Shown: positions 27,157 to 36,315, counted from the stretch's first letter. The stretch is DNA of 64,000 bases from CAYQDB01 sp964416195 (GCA_964416195.1 CAYQDB010000006.1:87231-151230); one strand, 5' to 3'. The notes: generated by a model from the letters alone, not told the origin. Numbers and translations: made by a program.

Positions 27157-27978
27157 ATGGCTGATATTGTGTGGGTTGAAACTGGAAGATTCACTGATAT
27201 AAAGTACCATAAGGCGGAAGGGATCGCCAAAATAACAATCAACCGCCCCGAGGTGCGCAACGCTTTCCGACCTCTAACGGTCTATGAAATGTCACAGGCA
27301 TTAGCTGACGCCCGCGAAGACTCACAGGTGGGGGTTATCATACTCACAGGTGAAGGTGATAAAGCGTTTTGCTCAGGCGGGGACCAAAGAATTCGCGGCG
27401 ACTCCGGTTACTCCGATGAAAAGGGTGTTAACCATCTCAACGTGCTGGATTTTCAGCGCCAGATGCGCACCTGTCCCAAGCCGATTATTGCCATGGTGGC
27501 CGGCTATGCCATTGGTGGAGGGCATGTGCTGCATCTGATGTGCGACTTGACTATTGCCTCCGACAATGCGGTATTCGGTCAGACCGGTCCGAAGGTTGGT
27601 TCGTTTGACGGTGGCTACGGTGCAAGCTATATGGCTCGTGTCGTTGGACAGAAGAAGGCGCGGGAAATCTGGTTTTTGTGTCGTCAGTACAGCGCTGCCG
27701 AGGCGCTTCAGATGGGGTTGGTCAACACGGTCGTCCCCATTGCGAAGCTTGAAGAAGAGACGCTAAAATGGTGCCGGGAGATTCTGGCCAATTCGCCGAC
27801 TGCTATTCGATGCCTTAAAGCGGCCCTTAATGCTGACTGCGACGGTCAGGCCGGTTTACAGGAGCTGGCCGGCAATGCCACCATGCTCTATTACATGAGT
27901 GAAGAATCGCAGGAGGGACGCAACGCCTTCGTCGAAAAGCGCAAACCTGATTTCACCAAATTCCCCCGCCAACCTTAG
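27157..27978 (+). CDS. menB: 1,4-dihydroxy-2-naphthoyl-CoA synthase
   Basis: 273 residues, crotonase fold. Cyclises OSB-CoA to DHNA-CoA. Landmarks: ITINRPEVRNAFRPLTVYEM, FCSGGDQRIRG, AGYAIGGGHVLHLMCDLTIA (oxyanion hole) and FGQTGPKVGSFDGGYGASYM. The glycine in QTGPKVGSF matches the E. coli-type (type I) MenB, which uses bicarbonate as catalytic base instead of an Asp side chain. I chose the second of two adjacent ATGs because GAGG is then about 6 nt upstream. 56 bp after menH. Confidence 0.96.
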   Translation: MADIVWVETGRFTDIKYHKAEGIAKITINRPEVRNAFRPLTVYEMSQALADAREDSQVGVIILTGEGDKAFCSGGDQRIRGDSGYSDEKGVNHLNVLDFQRQMRTCPKPIIAMVAGYAIGGGHVLHLMCDLTIASDNAVFGQTGPKVGSFDGGYGASYMARVVGQKKAREIWFLCRQYSAAEALQMGLVNTVVPIAKLEEETLKWCREILANSPTAIRCLKAALNADCDGQAGLQELAGNATMLYYMSEESQEGRNAFVEKRKPDFTKFPRQP

Positions 27979-28072
27979 CAGGTTGTTAAAAGTAAGGCGG
28001 ACTCGCAATGACGAGTTTGGCGTATGTCCCACGAATGATGTGAGCGAGGACATAAGGAGGCAAGCCTCATTT
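27979..28072 (+). repeat. Relic of palindromic family A plus hairpin over the menA ribosome binding site
   Basis: The menB-menA gap begins with ggttgttaaaagtaaggcgg and ggactcgcaatgac, which resemble the family A element at 8716-8866 in shortened form. It ends with AAGGAGG at 28053-28059, within a small palindrome gaggcaagcctc that can pair the Shine-Dalgarno. The spacing of 13 nt to the menA ATG is long. It may lower or regulate menA translation. Confidence 0.4.
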
Positions 28073-28957
28073 ATGACTGATTCCAAGTTGGGTGTATGGA
28101 TCCTTGCGGCCCGCCCTAAGACACTGTGGGCAGCGATTGCGCCGGTGCTGATTGGAACGGCTATGGCGTTCGAGGTCGGAGCGGGTCATTGGCTTTCAGC
28201 ACTAGCGGTGTTGGCCGGAGCAGTGCTGATTCAAATCGGAACCAATTTTACCAATGACTACTTTGACTTCAAAAAAGGGGCCGACCAACATGAGCGCCTT
28301 GGCCCAATGAGAGTCACACAGGCTGGTCTGGTCAAACCACAGTCGATGAAAACTGCTACCGCGATCGTCTTTTCTCTGGCAGTGCTGGTTGGAATCTATC
28401 TCGTCTGGCGAGGTGGCTGGCCCATAGCAATCATCGGCGTGGTCTCGATTCTTTTTGGCATTATGTATACCGGAGGCCCGTATCCGCTCGGCTATCATGG
28501 CCTTGGAGATATTTTCGTGTTGATTTTCTTTGGCCCTGTAGCAGTGGGCGGGACGTACTACGTGCAGGCGCTGGATATCAATTCAATGGTACTGCTTGCC
28601 GGTCTGCCGCCCGGTTTGTTTTCGGTTGCGATACTCACAGTGAATAACCTTCGTGATATAGAATCGGACAGGCTCGCCGGTAAAAAGACACTGGCGGTGC
28701 GGTTTGGTCGAACCTTCGCCCGTATGCAGTACCTGCTAGCTATTACGGTCGCAACACTTATGCCTGTTTTCTTTTACCTCGCCACGCGTCAGCATCCATA
28801 TTCTTTACTAATGCCGCTGTTATTACTGGCGGCGGTTGGGGCTATCAAGGCGGTTTTTGTCAAGACTGATGGTCCGACTTTGAACAACGTTCTGGCCACC
28901 ACGGGAAAGCTCCTGCTACTCTATAGCATAATCTTCTCGATTGGGTGGCTGCTGTGA
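28073..28957 (+). CDS. menA: 1,4-dihydroxy-2-naphthoate polyprenyltransferase
   Basis: 294 residues from ATG 28073, an integral membrane UbiA-family enzyme that attaches the isoprenoid tail to DHNA. MTDSKLGVWILAARPKTLWA is a typical MenA N-terminus. Mg-diphosphate motifs: NFTNDYFDFKKGADQ (first Asp-rich motif) and NNLRDIESDRLAGKKTLAVR (second). About eight membrane helices. The reading frame stays open for 58 codons upstream, but that part covers the menB end and a repeat and is not credible. The stop overlaps menC by 4 nt. Confidence 0.95.
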   Translation: MTDSKLGVWILAARPKTLWAAIAPVLIGTAMAFEVGAGHWLSALAVLAGAVLIQIGTNFTNDYFDFKKGADQHERLGPMRVTQAGLVKPQSMKTATAIVFSLAVLVGIYLVWRGGWPIAIIGVVSILFGIMYTGGPYPLGYHGLGDIFVLIFFGPVAVGGTYYVQALDINSMVLLAGLPPGLFSVAILTVNNLRDIESDRLAGKKTLAVRFGRTFARMQYLLAITVATLMPVFFYLATRQHPYSLLMPLLLLAAVGAIKAVFVKTDGPTLNNVLATTGKLLLLYSIIFSIGWLL

Positions 28958-30054
28958 AAATCGTTGGCTTCAATTTGTTCAGATTCACACTTCCCCTTGC
29001 CCGAACGCTCACTGTGAAGGGGACAAAATTAGCTGAGAGGTCTGGTCTGGTCATCGAACTAACCGATGAACATGACCATACCGGTCTGGGTGAGGCTTCG
29101 CCGCTACCGGGGTTGAGTGCTGAAGACGTGGCTACTGTCGAATCACAGGTAAAGTCTTTGCGCTATGCGTTAAGGAGCACAGAGATACCTGACAACCTGG
29201 AGGAGTTATCCGGTGGCTTTGCACGCTGGCTGGAGCAGTATGAAATCGCTCCATCAGTTCGCTTTGGATTTGAAACGGCGGTCTTGAATCTTATTGCTGT
29301 CGGCCGTAGGCTGCCCTTGCGCAGACTTATCTCGGACAGGTTTCGTGATTCCATTTCGACCAATGGGCTATTGGCTGGTTCTGCTAATGAAATTGTAGAG
29401 AGGGCTGTCAAGCTTCGTAGTGAAGGGTACAAAGCAGTTAAACTGAAAGTGGGGCAACGTCCCCTTGACGAAGATATCCGCCTCGCTTGTGAAGTTCGCA
29501 GGTTAATAGGTGATGACATTATCCTGCGGCTGGACGCCAACCGCGCCTGGAGCATCGAGGATGCTCTTGCTTTTTTTCGTCAAGTGTCTGATTGCGAGAT
29601 AGATTATATCGAAGAACCGGTCCACAATTACAATATGTTAGCCTTAATAAGTAATAAGAGTGGCTTGCTGCCTCTCGCAATGGATGAGAGTCTGTTGGAG
29701 TTGACGCCGGGATCGTTGACCCCTTTACCGAACCTAAAGGCGATCGTGTTAAAGCCGACCTTGCTGGGCCTTGAAACAAGCATGCAGTTTGCCCGCATGG
29801 CGGCATCCCTTGGTATCGTTCCTGTTGTTAGTTCGGCTTTTGAGAGCAGCCTTGGCCTGACGGCGCTGGCCGAGTTTGCAGCCTGCCTTAACGCAACCGA
29901 CGTGCCGGTCGGTCTTGACACGCTTGACTGGTTCGCACAGGACCTGTTTGCAAATCCTCGTCGAATTAACAAAGGCCGACTGAATCTCTCCGAATCGGTG
30001 GTTCGTTCCAACGAACTCAGGCGAGAGCTACTGCAAGAGGTTGTGCATGACTGA
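28954..30054 (+). CDS. menC: o-Succinylbenzoate synthase
   Basis: 366 residues, enolase superfamily; dehydrates SHCHC to OSB. GTG 28954 overlaps the menA stop (GTGA). Barrel landmarks: AVKLKVGQRP (KxK lysine pair), ILRLDANRAWS (metal Asp), DYIEEPVHN (metal Glu), LPLAMDESLL (metal Asp) and AIVLKPTLLGL (second catalytic Lys). Overlaps menE by 8 nt. Confidence 0.95.
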   Translation: MKIVGFNLFRFTLPLARTLTVKGTKLAERSGLVIELTDEHDHTGLGEASPLPGLSAEDVATVESQVKSLRYALRSTEIPDNLEELSGGFARWLEQYEIAPSVRFGFETAVLNLIAVGRRLPLRRLISDRFRDSISTNGLLAGSANEIVERAVKLRSEGYKAVKLKVGQRPLDEDIRLACEVRRLIGDDIILRLDANRAWSIEDALAFFRQVSDCEIDYIEEPVHNYNMLALISNKSGLLPLAMDESLLELTPGSLTPLPNLKAIVLKPTLLGLETSMQFARMAASLGIVPVVSSAFESSLGLTALAEFAACLNATDVPVGLDTLDWFAQDLFANPRRINKGRLNLSESVVRSNELRRELLQEVVHD

Positions 30055-31492
30055 CATTCAATGTCCGTTGGTACAAGCCGCTCGGAGATATAAAGACTTA
30101 CCGGCTCTGATAACTGACAGCCACGTGGTCAGCTATGTTGAATACAACAGTCTTGTAGCCTCCGCTGCTTCAAGATTGAGAAAAGCGGGCGTTGCCTCAG
30201 GCGAACGCGTGGCCATTGTTTCGCCCAACACTTTTGAATACCCCATTCTACTGATGGCACTGTTTCGCATCGGTGCCGTTGCCTGCCCAGTCAGCCCACG
30301 TTTACCGATAGATGCAGTTGCGGAGTACATCAAGAAAATTGGGTGTCGCAGTATTGTCAATGCGACAGATCATTCTCGAACATACCATATCATGACGTTG
30401 TCTGTCGCAGATTTTGTCGACTTCACCGGCGCTGGCGCGACGCAAGCAAGTGACTCTTCGATCTCGTTAGATCAGGACGCAACTATTATCAGCACTTCCG
30501 GCTCATCGGCACAGCCGAAGGCTGTTTTACACTCGTATTGCAACCACTATTACAGCGCGATTGGTTCAAATGAGAATATCAAGGTTCAGCCTCGTGATTG
30601 CTGGTTGCTTTCGCTCCCGCTGTATCATGTCGGCGGATTGGCAATTCTTTTTCGAGCCATACTTGGAGGCGGCGCGGTTGTGCTACCAGCTGAGGGTATG
30701 GACATCCTTGATGCTGTACAGCGATATCACATCACCCATCTTTCACTGGTTCCAACGCAGCTTTATCGCCTCTTGAAATCACCCTCCTTCGCTTACAATA
30801 CAAAACAGCTCAAAGCAGTATTGGTTGGCGGCAGCGCCATTCCGAAATCGCTCATTAAAAGAGCGTATGGGAGTGACTTGCCGCTTTTCACCACCTATGG
30901 TTTGACGGAAATGGCCTCCCAGGTGACTACGACCCCTCCGGATGATTCACTTGGCAGGCTGCTTACAAGCGGTAAGCTGCTTGAACATCGCCAGGTCAAG
31001 ATTTCCACAGAGGGAGAAATCCTGGTCAAGGGTGATACGCTTTTTCGCGGTTATGTGGACGAAGGCAATATCTCGCTTTCTCTTGACAGTGAGGGATGGT
31101 TTCGTACCGGTGATTTGGGAAACATAGATGACGCAGGCTACTTAACGGTCTTGGGACGCAAAGACAGTATGTTCATCTCCGGCGGCGAGAATATCTACCC
31201 CGAACAAATCGAAGGGGCATTATCTCTCTTGGATGGTGTATCGGATGCAATTGTGGTGCCAGATAAGGACGACGAGTTTGGTTTCCGCCCGGTAGCCTTC
31301 GTCCGGACAACCGATAACAGGAGAACCTGCAAAAAGGACTTAGTCGCGGGGCTGGAGCAACTCTTGCCTCGTTTCAAGATTCCAATCCACTTCTACGAAT
31401 GGCCTGTGACAGAACCAGGTAGTAACGTGAAGCCGGCTCGTCACTACTTCTGCGAACTGCTTGGTACCGGGGAATTGAGGGAACTTACCTGA
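30047..31492 (+). CDS. menE: o-Succinylbenzoate-CoA ligase
   Basis: 481 residues, adenylate-forming enzyme. ATG 30047 has AGAGG 6 nt upstream and overlaps menC. P-loop IISTSGSSAQPKAVLHSY (ATP), FTTYGLTEMASQ (A5), GWFRTGDLGNIDDAGYL (A7), LGRKDSMFISGGENIYPEQI (hinge) and GSNVKPARHY with the late catalytic Lys. Activates OSB to OSB-CoA for MenB. Its 3' end overlaps the convergent thioesterase gene by 8 bp, so no terminator separates them. Confidence 0.95.
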   Translation: MTDIQCPLVQAARRYKDLPALITDSHVVSYVEYNSLVASAASRLRKAGVASGERVAIVSPNTFEYPILLMALFRIGAVACPVSPRLPIDAVAEYIKKIGCRSIVNATDHSRTYHIMTLSVADFVDFTGAGATQASDSSISLDQDATIISTSGSSAQPKAVLHSYCNHYYSAIGSNENIKVQPRDCWLLSLPLYHVGGLAILFRAILGGGAVVLPAEGMDILDAVQRYHITHLSLVPTQLYRLLKSPSFAYNTKQLKAVLVGGSAIPKSLIKRAYGSDLPLFTTYGLTEMASQVTTTPPDDSLGRLLTSGKLLEHRQVKISTEGEILVKGDTLFRGYVDEGNISLSLDSEGWFRTGDLGNIDDAGYLTVLGRKDSMFISGGENIYPEQIEGALSLLDGVSDAIVVPDKDDEFGFRPVAFVRTTDNRRTCKKDLVAGLEQLLPRFKIPIHFYEWPVTEPGSNVKPARHYFCELLGTGELRELT

Positions 31493-31886
31493 TGTTAGCG
31501 AGTTTCCCCCGCAGCTTCTCAGGCAGGGGGATTTTGTCCCCGCTTTTCTTTTCAACTGTCACATGAACGGTCTTGATCGTTGCAGCAATGTCTTCGTGAG
31601 TATTCTTTAAGGAATACGACAGTGCAAATGAGGTCTGTCCTATGTCTTCAACTTCCAACTCAACTGTCACTTTCTCGCCCAGTCGCAAAGGCTTTTCATA
31701 ATCGGCTTCGGCGCGGGCAATCAAGACCAGAAAGTCTGCATCCTTTATAATCTGAGAGAAGCTGAATCCGATTGATTCCATAAACGCCTCGTAGGCGTCG
31801 TGAGCCATCCTGAAATAGTTACCGAAAAAGAGGATTCCAGCAGCGTCGGTATCCGGTAGCCGCACTATAGTATTCACAGTGTACAT
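31485..31886 (-). CDS. Hot-dog thioesterase, probable DHNA-CoA thioesterase
   Basis: 133 residues, 4HBT family: RLPDTDAAGILFFGNYFRMAHDAYE carries the DxDxxGxxxxxxY active-site motif (Asp at residue 14). It converges with menE and overlaps it by 8 bp. DHNA-CoA hydrolysis between MenB and MenA is the only step not covered by the plus-strand genes, so the best guess is DHNA-CoA thioesterase, analogous to the hot-dog enzymes of plants and cyanobacteria. The alternative is a general YbgC-like thioesterase. Confidence 0.8.
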   Translation of the reverse strand: MYTVNTIVRLPDTDAAGILFFGNYFRMAHDAYEAFMESIGFSFSQIIKDADFLVLIARAEADYEKPLRLGEKVTVELEVEDIGQTSFALSYSLKNTHEDIAATIKTVHVTVEKKSGDKIPLPEKLRGKLANIR

Positions 31887-32147
31887 TATCCCAACCGCAT
31901 ATGACTTATGGTAATTTTCCCTATCCTATCAACCTTATAATGATTATATTAGCTGTCAATGTATGATAATGTGAACCATCGTCCAATAACTAAAAATCAA
32001 AGCAGTGAAGTAGGTCGGGTTCTCTGGAACCTGACACTTGCCTGTCAAGGGGAGTATTATGCTATCGAGGCAAGCCCGGGATGATATAGCCAGTTTTGGG
32101 TAAAGTAGGTCTTTGCGCTGGCGGCTTTTTCGTTGTAAGTTATATCA
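31887..32147. other. Intergenic region with small hairpins
   Basis: 261 bp without a gene. 31910-31975 is very A+T-rich and probably holds the promoter for the thioesterase gene (minus). From 32010 the sequence turns into repeat-like DNA with the hairpin arms GTCGGGTTC / GAACCTGAC (one G.T wobble) after the word GTAGG, and another GTAGGTC near 32105. The GTAG-stem style matches the repeats at 35904 and 54847. Confidence 0.45.
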
Positions 32148-32933
32148 ATGAATCAATTGTGGCCCACATTGGTGTTACTCGTGCTCTCTTTGATTGGCGC
32201 GGATATATGCGGAGAGCAGGTTGAGCAGACTGTTGCTACAGGAGACACCCTTGTTGAAGTGATTGAAGATTCATCGCGGTACGTAGTGTCTATCGATCGC
32301 GTCACTATAGGGGATATGAGAATCAATGACACGCTCGGGATTTTCCTCAACTCCTTCGGCAATCCAGTGGCTGCTTTCGAGCTGAAGATCGCCGTAGAGA
32401 GCCCCTTTATTGACATTGATACGGTCCTACCTGGGGAAATTCCTGATTCATGTGGCTGGGAGTTTTTTAACGCCCGGCCTGTCAATACCCAGGGTGAAGA
32501 AGGCTATCCCCCCATTGTCTGGCAGGTAGTAGCTTTGGCCGAACTCGGTCTCGGCGGCACTCAACCGGTTTGCTACGGCTTTGAGAGGCCGGCCTCCCTT
32601 GTTAAGCTGGTAGTATCAAGTGAACATGTTGCTCAGGTGCCGGATACTGTCGTCCCGATATTCTTTTTATGGGAGGATTGCACTGATAACACGATCTCCG
32701 GTATTTCCGGCAACACGCTGATCCTCTCGGCGCAGGTGTTTGACTATTTCGGTAGTGATTTCATGCAGGAACGTGGCCTTTTCCCGAACCGTACGGGGGC
32801 GCCCAACCAGTGCATCGATCCCAGTGCGCAAAACAAACCCCGCCGCCTGATCGAGTTCCACAATGGTGGAGTGGAGTTTAAGCTGGATTTGGGTGAAGGC
32901 ATCGTGGACTCTGCTGACACCTTCACTGAGTGA
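32148..32933 (+). CDS. Secreted protein of unknown function
   Basis: 261 residues with signal peptide (MNQLWPTLVLLVLSLIGADI). The mature part is acidic and beta-rich; the segments DTLGIFLNSFGNPVAAFELK and FIDIDTVLPGEIPDSCGW resemble the cohesin-like beta-sandwich of secreted proteins in related environmental genomes. No catalytic motif and no C-terminal sorting domain are visible. Two cysteine pairs may form disulfides. Followed after 149 bp by sucC. Confidence 0.6.
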   Translation: MNQLWPTLVLLVLSLIGADICGEQVEQTVATGDTLVEVIEDSSRYVVSIDRVTIGDMRINDTLGIFLNSFGNPVAAFELKIAVESPFIDIDTVLPGEIPDSCGWEFFNARPVNTQGEEGYPPIVWQVVALAELGLGGTQPVCYGFERPASLVKLVVSSEHVAQVPDTVVPIFFLWEDCTDNTISGISGNTLILSAQVFDYFGSDFMQERGLFPNRTGAPNQCIDPSAQNKPRRLIEFHNGGVEFKLDLGEGIVDSADTFTE

Positions 32934-33082
32934 ATACATCAAGGTAATTGTGCCCTGCGGTAGACCGTCGGTACCTCTGTCACTTACCGGCAAATCCGGT
33001 TGACAATCTGCCTTTAGACGATAAATTGCCCGGAAATCTGTGAACACTGGCACGAAGTGCCTGACTGTAAAGGGACAAACCT

Positions 33083-34282
33083 ATGCGACTATATGAATTT
33101 GAAGGTAAAGAGCTATTCAAGAAATTCAAAATCCCTGTACCGGAAAGCCATCTGATCAGCAGTGCCAATGAAGCGGTCGCTGCCGTCAATGAAATCGGTG
33201 CGCCTGCAGTGCTGAAGTCGCAGGTGCTGACAGGTGGTAGAGGTAAAGCTGGCGGCATCAAAATCGTCAAGACAGTAGACGAAGCCAAAACCTCCGCCCA
33301 AGACTTGTTTGGGCTGGCCATCAAAGGTTTTCCGGTTGAATCGCTTCTGGTCGAACTAAAACTGGACATCAAGCAAGAGTATTACATTGGGATTACAATC
33401 GACCGCGCCAACTACATGCTGGTTGTGATTGCGTCCGGTGAGGGCGGCGTTGACATTGAGGAGACTGCTGAGAAGCATCCCGAAAGGATCGTGAAAAAAC
33501 CGATCAGCATCGAGGAAGAGCTGTACACGTTTGACGCGCTTGCCATCGCCAAGCAGATCGGCATACCGGCGGCGTTACTCAAGCAGGGAGCGGCGATTAT
33601 TGTCAGTCTCTATAACGTGTTCAAGAAGTACGACGCCAAGCTGGTGGAGATAAACCCTCTCGTGCTCACTGCAGAAAACGAACTCATAGCTGCTGACAGT
33701 CGTGTCTCGCTTGATGACGACGCCGTCTTTCGCCATTCGGAGTTGAAAGAGATGGGGATTGAGATGCGACATGAAGAAGGAGAGATGACCCCGCGCGAAT
33801 GTCAGGCAACCGGGTGGGGGATACCCTATCTTGATCTGGACGGCGACATCGGCATGTTCCCCGGTGGGGCGGGGTTTGGCATCATGGGTAATGACTTCAT
33901 CCACTACTACGGCGGCAAACCGGCCAATTTCATGGACTCCGGCGGGGGGCCGACACCTGAACGACTGGCCAAAATGCTCGTGCTCCTCGATGAAAACCCC
34001 AATGTCAAGGCCATCTTTGGGGCGCGGTTTGGAGGCATCAGCCGTTGTGACGATTTCGCCAAAGGGGTAATCATGTTCCTGAAGGATCACGGCCTGTCCA
34101 AACCGATGGTTATGCGCATGACAGGCAACATGTGGCAGGAAGGGGTGCGCATCTTCGAAGAAGCAAGGCAGGCATCGCCTGAGTTATTTAAGAATGTCGA
34201 GTTTCATGGCATTGAAACTCCCATTGAAGAAATCTCCAAACGAGCTGTTGAATTAGCCGCCACACAGAAAGCGGGTAACTGA
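33083..34282 (+). CDS. sucC: Succinyl-CoA synthetase beta subunit
   Basis: 399 residues. ATP-grasp domain (MRLYEFEGKELFKKFKIPVP; KSQVLTGGRGKAGGIKIV; KLVEINPLVLT with metal-binding residues) and CoA-ligase domain (KPANFMDSGGGPTPERLAKM; GARFGGISRCDDFAKGVI). The last two differ from the usual VNIFGGIVRCD and EGNN sequences (here MTGNMWQEG), so it belongs to a variant branch. With SucD it couples succinyl-CoA cleavage to nucleotide phosphorylation in the TCA cycle. AAGGGA precedes the ATG. One-base overlap with sucD (TGATG). Confidence 0.93.
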   Translation: MRLYEFEGKELFKKFKIPVPESHLISSANEAVAAVNEIGAPAVLKSQVLTGGRGKAGGIKIVKTVDEAKTSAQDLFGLAIKGFPVESLLVELKLDIKQEYYIGITIDRANYMLVVIASGEGGVDIEETAEKHPERIVKKPISIEEELYTFDALAIAKQIGIPAALLKQGAAIIVSLYNVFKKYDAKLVEINPLVLTAENELIAADSRVSLDDDAVFRHSELKEMGIEMRHEEGEMTPRECQATGWGIPYLDLDGDIGMFPGGAGFGIMGNDFIHYYGGKPANFMDSGGGPTPERLAKMLVLLDENPNVKAIFGARFGGISRCDDFAKGVIMFLKDHGLSKPMVMRMTGNMWQEGVRIFEEARQASPELFKNVEFHGIETPIEEISKRAVELAATQKAGN

Positions 34283-35148
34283 TGGCAATCTTAGTCGATA
34301 AAAACAGCAAGGTGATGGTGCAGGGGATCACCGGCGGCGCGGGCAGGTTCCACACTGAACGGATGCTGACCTATGGTACGAATATAGTCGGTGGCACTTC
34401 ACCTGGAAAAGGCGGACAGGTTGTATTTAAGAAGCCGGTATTCGATACTGTTACTGAATGCGTGGAAAACATGGGCGCCGATGTATCGGTCATTTTTCTG
34501 CCGGCACGGTTTGTCAAAGAGGCGGCTATAGAAGCGATCCGCGCTGGAATCAAGTTCCTTGTGGTTATTCCGGAACATATTCCCATTCACGACATGCTGC
34601 ACGTGCGCCGTGAAGCGGTCGAGCACGGCGCTACGGTGATTGGCGGCAACACAGCCGGTGTCATCACCCCCGGTGAGGCGAACCTCGGTATCATGCCGGA
34701 CATTGCTTTTGCGCCGGGACGTGTCGGCACTGTCTCGCGATCCGGTTCAATTACGTACTACGTGGCCGACACGCTCACTCGCAGCGGGTACGGTGAGACC
34801 ACTTGCGTGGGTTTAGGCGGTGATCCGGTGCTGGGGTCGACTTTCAACGAGATCCTCTGGAAGTTCGAAGAAGACGAAAAAACCAAGGCGGTTGTTTTGT
34901 GCGGTGAGATCGGCGGCGTCTATGAAGAGAAAGCGACCGAGATCATTCCCAAGATGAAGACCCCGGTGCTGGCAATTATCGGCGGCATTTTCGCCCCGCC
35001 CGGCAAGCGCATGGGCCACGCCGGTGCTATCGTTGAAGGGCGTATGGGCACGGCTAAGGAAAAGCTCGACGCTCTGGCCGCTGCCGGCGCCCATCCGTGC
35101 AAAACATTCACCGATATTCCGGAGGTGTTGAAGAGGCTGGGGGTGTAA
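34282..35148 (+). CDS. sucD: Succinyl-CoA synthetase alpha subunit
   Basis: 288 residues, full length. VMVQGITGGAGRFHTERML (CoA-binding Rossmann), IGGNTAGVITPGEANLGIMP, GRVGTVSRSGSITYYVADTL and RMGHAGAIVEGRMGTA, where the histidine is the phosphorylated active-site residue. Coupled to sucC by the TGATG overlap. No other TCA-cycle gene is adjacent. Confidence 0.96.
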   Translation: MAILVDKNSKVMVQGITGGAGRFHTERMLTYGTNIVGGTSPGKGGQVVFKKPVFDTVTECVENMGADVSVIFLPARFVKEAAIEAIRAGIKFLVVIPEHIPIHDMLHVRREAVEHGATVIGGNTAGVITPGEANLGIMPDIAFAPGRVGTVSRSGSITYYVADTLTRSGYGETTCVGLGGDPVLGSTFNEILWKFEEDEKTKAVVLCGEIGGVYEEKATEIIPKMKTPVLAIIGGIFAPPGKRMGHAGAIVEGRMGTAKEKLDALAAAGAHPCKTFTDIPEVLKRLGV

Positions 35149-35185
35149 GAATTAGTTTTCGGATCAATAAGGTGAAGGAGAGCAC

Positions 35186-35812
35186 TTGAGCATTTTACTT
35201 ACAATAGCAGCCTTGATTGTAGCTGCTGCAGTAGCGTATTCGCTGCTTGTTTACAAAAGAGCACGAAGCGAAATGTGGGCATGGTGGCACACTTTTACAT
35301 CTCTCTCGCTTTCCTTCGCACTAGGATGGGTCATTGCTATCTGGCTGTTTCAATATGAGACGCAAAAGACTGACTCAGAAAGGAAGACACTTTTATCTAA
35401 ACTGGTCGATCAGGAGATGGCACATATCATTTTACAGTTCGAGGTGATCTCTCGATCTACGTTTGTGTTCTCGGATACTACGTTAGAGTTCAGTTACTTG
35501 CACTTTGAACCAATTGGACTTGAAGAAGCAGCTAAGAGCGGTTTGTTTGAAGATCATCTAACGTTGCGAATGTTGGTTCTCTCTAAAGAACTACGAGAAT
35601 TCAATAGCACCGCGGATTTTGCTACTTCACTCTTGCCCCTTCTTTCCCAAGGAACGAAACATGAAATGGTGTTGAAGTTCGCCTTTTCCAGACTTGATCT
35701 ACTGGGGTCAGAAATCATCAAGCATTCGAGACAGTTGAGGGAAAAGCTTGGCCTGCCACCTGTACGACAAGTGATAGACACAACATCATTTCAGATATAC
35801 AGATTCGACTAA
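35186..35812 (+). CDS. Membrane protein of unknown function
   Basis: 208 residues from TTG 35186, supported by AAGGAG 6 nt upstream. Two membrane segments (ILLTIAALIVAAAVAYSLLV; SLSLSFALGWVIAIWLF) followed by a cytoplasmic helical region. Less G+C-rich than neighbours, like the small membrane protein at 21615. No family recognised. It may be a recent acquisition; a repeat-rich gap follows. Confidence 0.6.
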   Translation: MSILLTIAALIVAAAVAYSLLVYKRARSEMWAWWHTFTSLSLSFALGWVIAIWLFQYETQKTDSERKTLLSKLVDQEMAHIILQFEVISRSTFVFSDTTLEFSYLHFEPIGLEEAAKSGLFEDHLTLRMLVLSKELREFNSTADFATSLLPLLSQGTKHEMVLKFAFSRLDLLGSEIIKHSRQLREKLGLPPVRQVIDTTSFQIYRFD

Positions 35813-35820
35813 GAATGGCC

Positions 35821-36068
35821 GGATGCCCCACAGCTTGCTGTGGGAAGCTTCAAACCATATACTTCTTCTGTAATTAGAATTCGTCGCTTTGATGAACTAT
35901 AAGGAGTAGGTCAGGAGGCTTGTCCTCCTGACTCCTTAAAGAAAATGTCAGGACCACGAGTGTCCTGACCTACTCGATCTGGATTCCTGCTTTCGCAGGA
36001 ATGACACCGGACGGCTCACCATGACAAGAGGCTCCGGCAGATGTGGACATCTGCCGGGCACAGAGACT
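35821..36068. repeat. Cluster of palindromic repeats
   Basis: About 250 bp of stacked hairpins: cccacagcttgctgtggg (35827 onward); a three-stem unit at 35904-35975 (outer GAGTAGG/CCTACTC, inner 8-bp stems with loops CTTGT and CACGAGT); ttcctgctttcgcaggaa (about 35983); and a perfect 10-bp stem CCGGCAGATG/CATCTGCCGG at 36034-36057. No coding potential. The 3' part of the gap (36069-36277) is A+T-rich and likely carries the tnaA promoter. Confidence 0.7.
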
Positions 36069-36277
36069 GTGACATATGCCGCAAACGGGATTATCGGCCA
36101 ATTCTTTTTCACTAAAAAAAGTCATTACGGTGACCAAAATGCTATTATATTAATGATATGAAGCGGCAATTTAGGCATACCAGCCTGGTGACAATGAATA
36201 GCCTAACATTGTTTAGAGATACGCATCTTGGTCTTGATTACCACCGCCGCCGGGTCAAACAAGTGACGTAACATAAT

Positions 36278-36315
36278 CTCCTTGTTAGCAGATACCGAAA
36301 CGCAAAAGCAAGGAG
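36278..36315 (+). promoter_or_regulatory. Hairpin sequestering the tnaA Shine-Dalgarno
   Basis: CTCCTTG (36278-36284) is the exact complement of CAAGGAG (36309-36315). With G.U and one more A-U pair the stem extends to about 10 bp around a 20-nt loop. The 3' arm contains the strong AAGGAGGT ribosome binding site of tnaA (GTG at 36322). The structure would block translation unless melted, suggesting translational control. Confidence 0.55.

Noticed and set aside
27899..28072. N-terminal extension of menA by 58 codons
   Set aside because: It overlaps menB in another frame and crosses a repeat; the MenA family start is at 28073.
35821..36068. CRISPR array
   Set aside because: The hairpins are of different sequences, with no constant repeat and spacer lengths and no cas genes.
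36158..36271. A 37-codon open frame upstream of tnaA as a TnaC-like leader peptide
   Set aside because: It contains no tryptophan, has no ribosome binding site and lacks a WFxxxD-like stall motif.
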